Origin: an uncultured Hungatella sp.
GTDB lineage: Bacteria > Bacillota > Clostridia > Lachnospirales > Lachnospiraceae
DNA: 13,572 nucleotides
Assembly (NCBI GenBank): GCA_910585645.1
Contig: CAJUFP010000120.1
Span: forward strand, 1-13,572
Direction: 5' to 3'
A model generated the notes under the pieces. It searched no databases. It was given only the letters and a program-made list of their open reading frames with translations, and was not told where the DNA came from. Shown in pieces: positions 13,391 through 13,572 of this stretch. The translations under genes and the position numbers were made by a program. Numbering within the stretch: position 1 is the first letter of the stretch; every line of letters starts with the position of its first letter.

Positions 13391-13572
13391 TTAGTTGCTG
13401 TTTGTGCTTATTTCAGCAGTTTGTTTCTGCATTTCATTCAGCTTTTTGTGGAGCGGTATCGCCATGAATACCGTTATGACTGCGGAAAGCACATCGGCAA
13501 TCGGCTGGGCGTACATAATTCCATTTAGCCCCCAGACCATCGGAAGAAGCAGGATAACGGGGATAAAGCAAA
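13391..13572 (-). CDS. MATE family efflux transporter, C-terminal fragment
   Basis: Only the last 59 codons are in the window; the gene continues beyond base 13572 and ends at TAA 13393-13391. The translation CFIPVILLLPMVWGLNGIMY, then AQPIADVLSAVITVFMAIPL and HKKLNEMQKQ, matches the final two membrane helices and basic tail of Clostridia MATE (NorM/DinF-type) antiporters, where WGLNGIMYAQPIAD is a recurring end motif. These transporters use a sodium or proton gradient to expel drugs and toxic cations; the substrate cannot be read from the fragment. It is convergent with the 13061 ORF, with the 13325-13375 hairpin between them. Confidence 0.8.
   Translation of the reverse strand, partial: CFIPVILLLPMVWGLNGIMYAQPIADVLSAVITVFMAIPLHKKLNEMQKQTAEISTNSN

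Overview
The window looks like an accessory stretch of a gut-type Clostridia chromosome, most probably Lachnospiraceae. The signs are strong AGGAGG ribosome sites, moderate GC, Gram-positive lipoboxes, an aldo/keto reductase and a lipoprotein flavodoxin of the kinds common in that family, and SUKH-rich immunity-like genes. No rRNA or other phylogenetic marker is present, so this placement is an inference from protein style.

Left edge (1-493): the last ~62 codons of a large serine recombinase that stops early, then a frameshifted remnant of an unrecognised small gene. This reads as the worn end of a mobile element.

Region A (512-5887, + strand): four tightly packed or overlapping genes. Gene 1 joins a leucine-rich-repeat-like part, a ComJ/Nin-like sandwich and a SUKH-like domain. 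Genes 2 and 3 are not recognised; part of gene 2 resembles DUF4304. Gene 4 has a collagen-like (Gly-X-Y)10 head encoded by an 18-bp tandem repeat, then a SUKH domain, then a helical-repeat tail. The set resembles the immunity half of a polymorphic-toxin locus, but no toxin gene is in the window.

Region B (6057-12413, possibly to 12899): a GH1 6-phospho-beta-glucosidase and a LysR regulator on the - strand, and diverging from them a + strand operon. The operon holds a 75-aa helical protein, an aldo/keto reductase with a lipoprotein signal, an iron-sulfur-flavoprotein-like reductase, a lipoprotein flavodoxin and an MFS transporter. The glucosidase promoter and the operon promoter share the same layout: a near-identical 15-bp palindrome (ATACTT-N3-AAGTAT) with its centre exactly 31 bp upstream of a TTGATA -35 box, a second weaker site directly against the -35, and a 17-bp spacer. 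One LysR protein therefore probably controls both units. The inferred job is to release an aglycone from a phosphorylated beta-glucoside, reduce it (partly at the cell surface) and move a product across the membrane.

The MFS gene and the small gene after it carry three apparent single-base losses next to G, C or T runs, either true decay or sequencing error.

Right edge (12887-13572): an AT-rich patch with a good promoter, a ~165-nt stretch predicted to form several hairpins and ending in an intrinsic terminator (candidate non-coding RNA), a small AT-rich ORF overlapping that terminator, a second long-stem terminator, and the C-terminus of a MATE-type transporter on the - strand.
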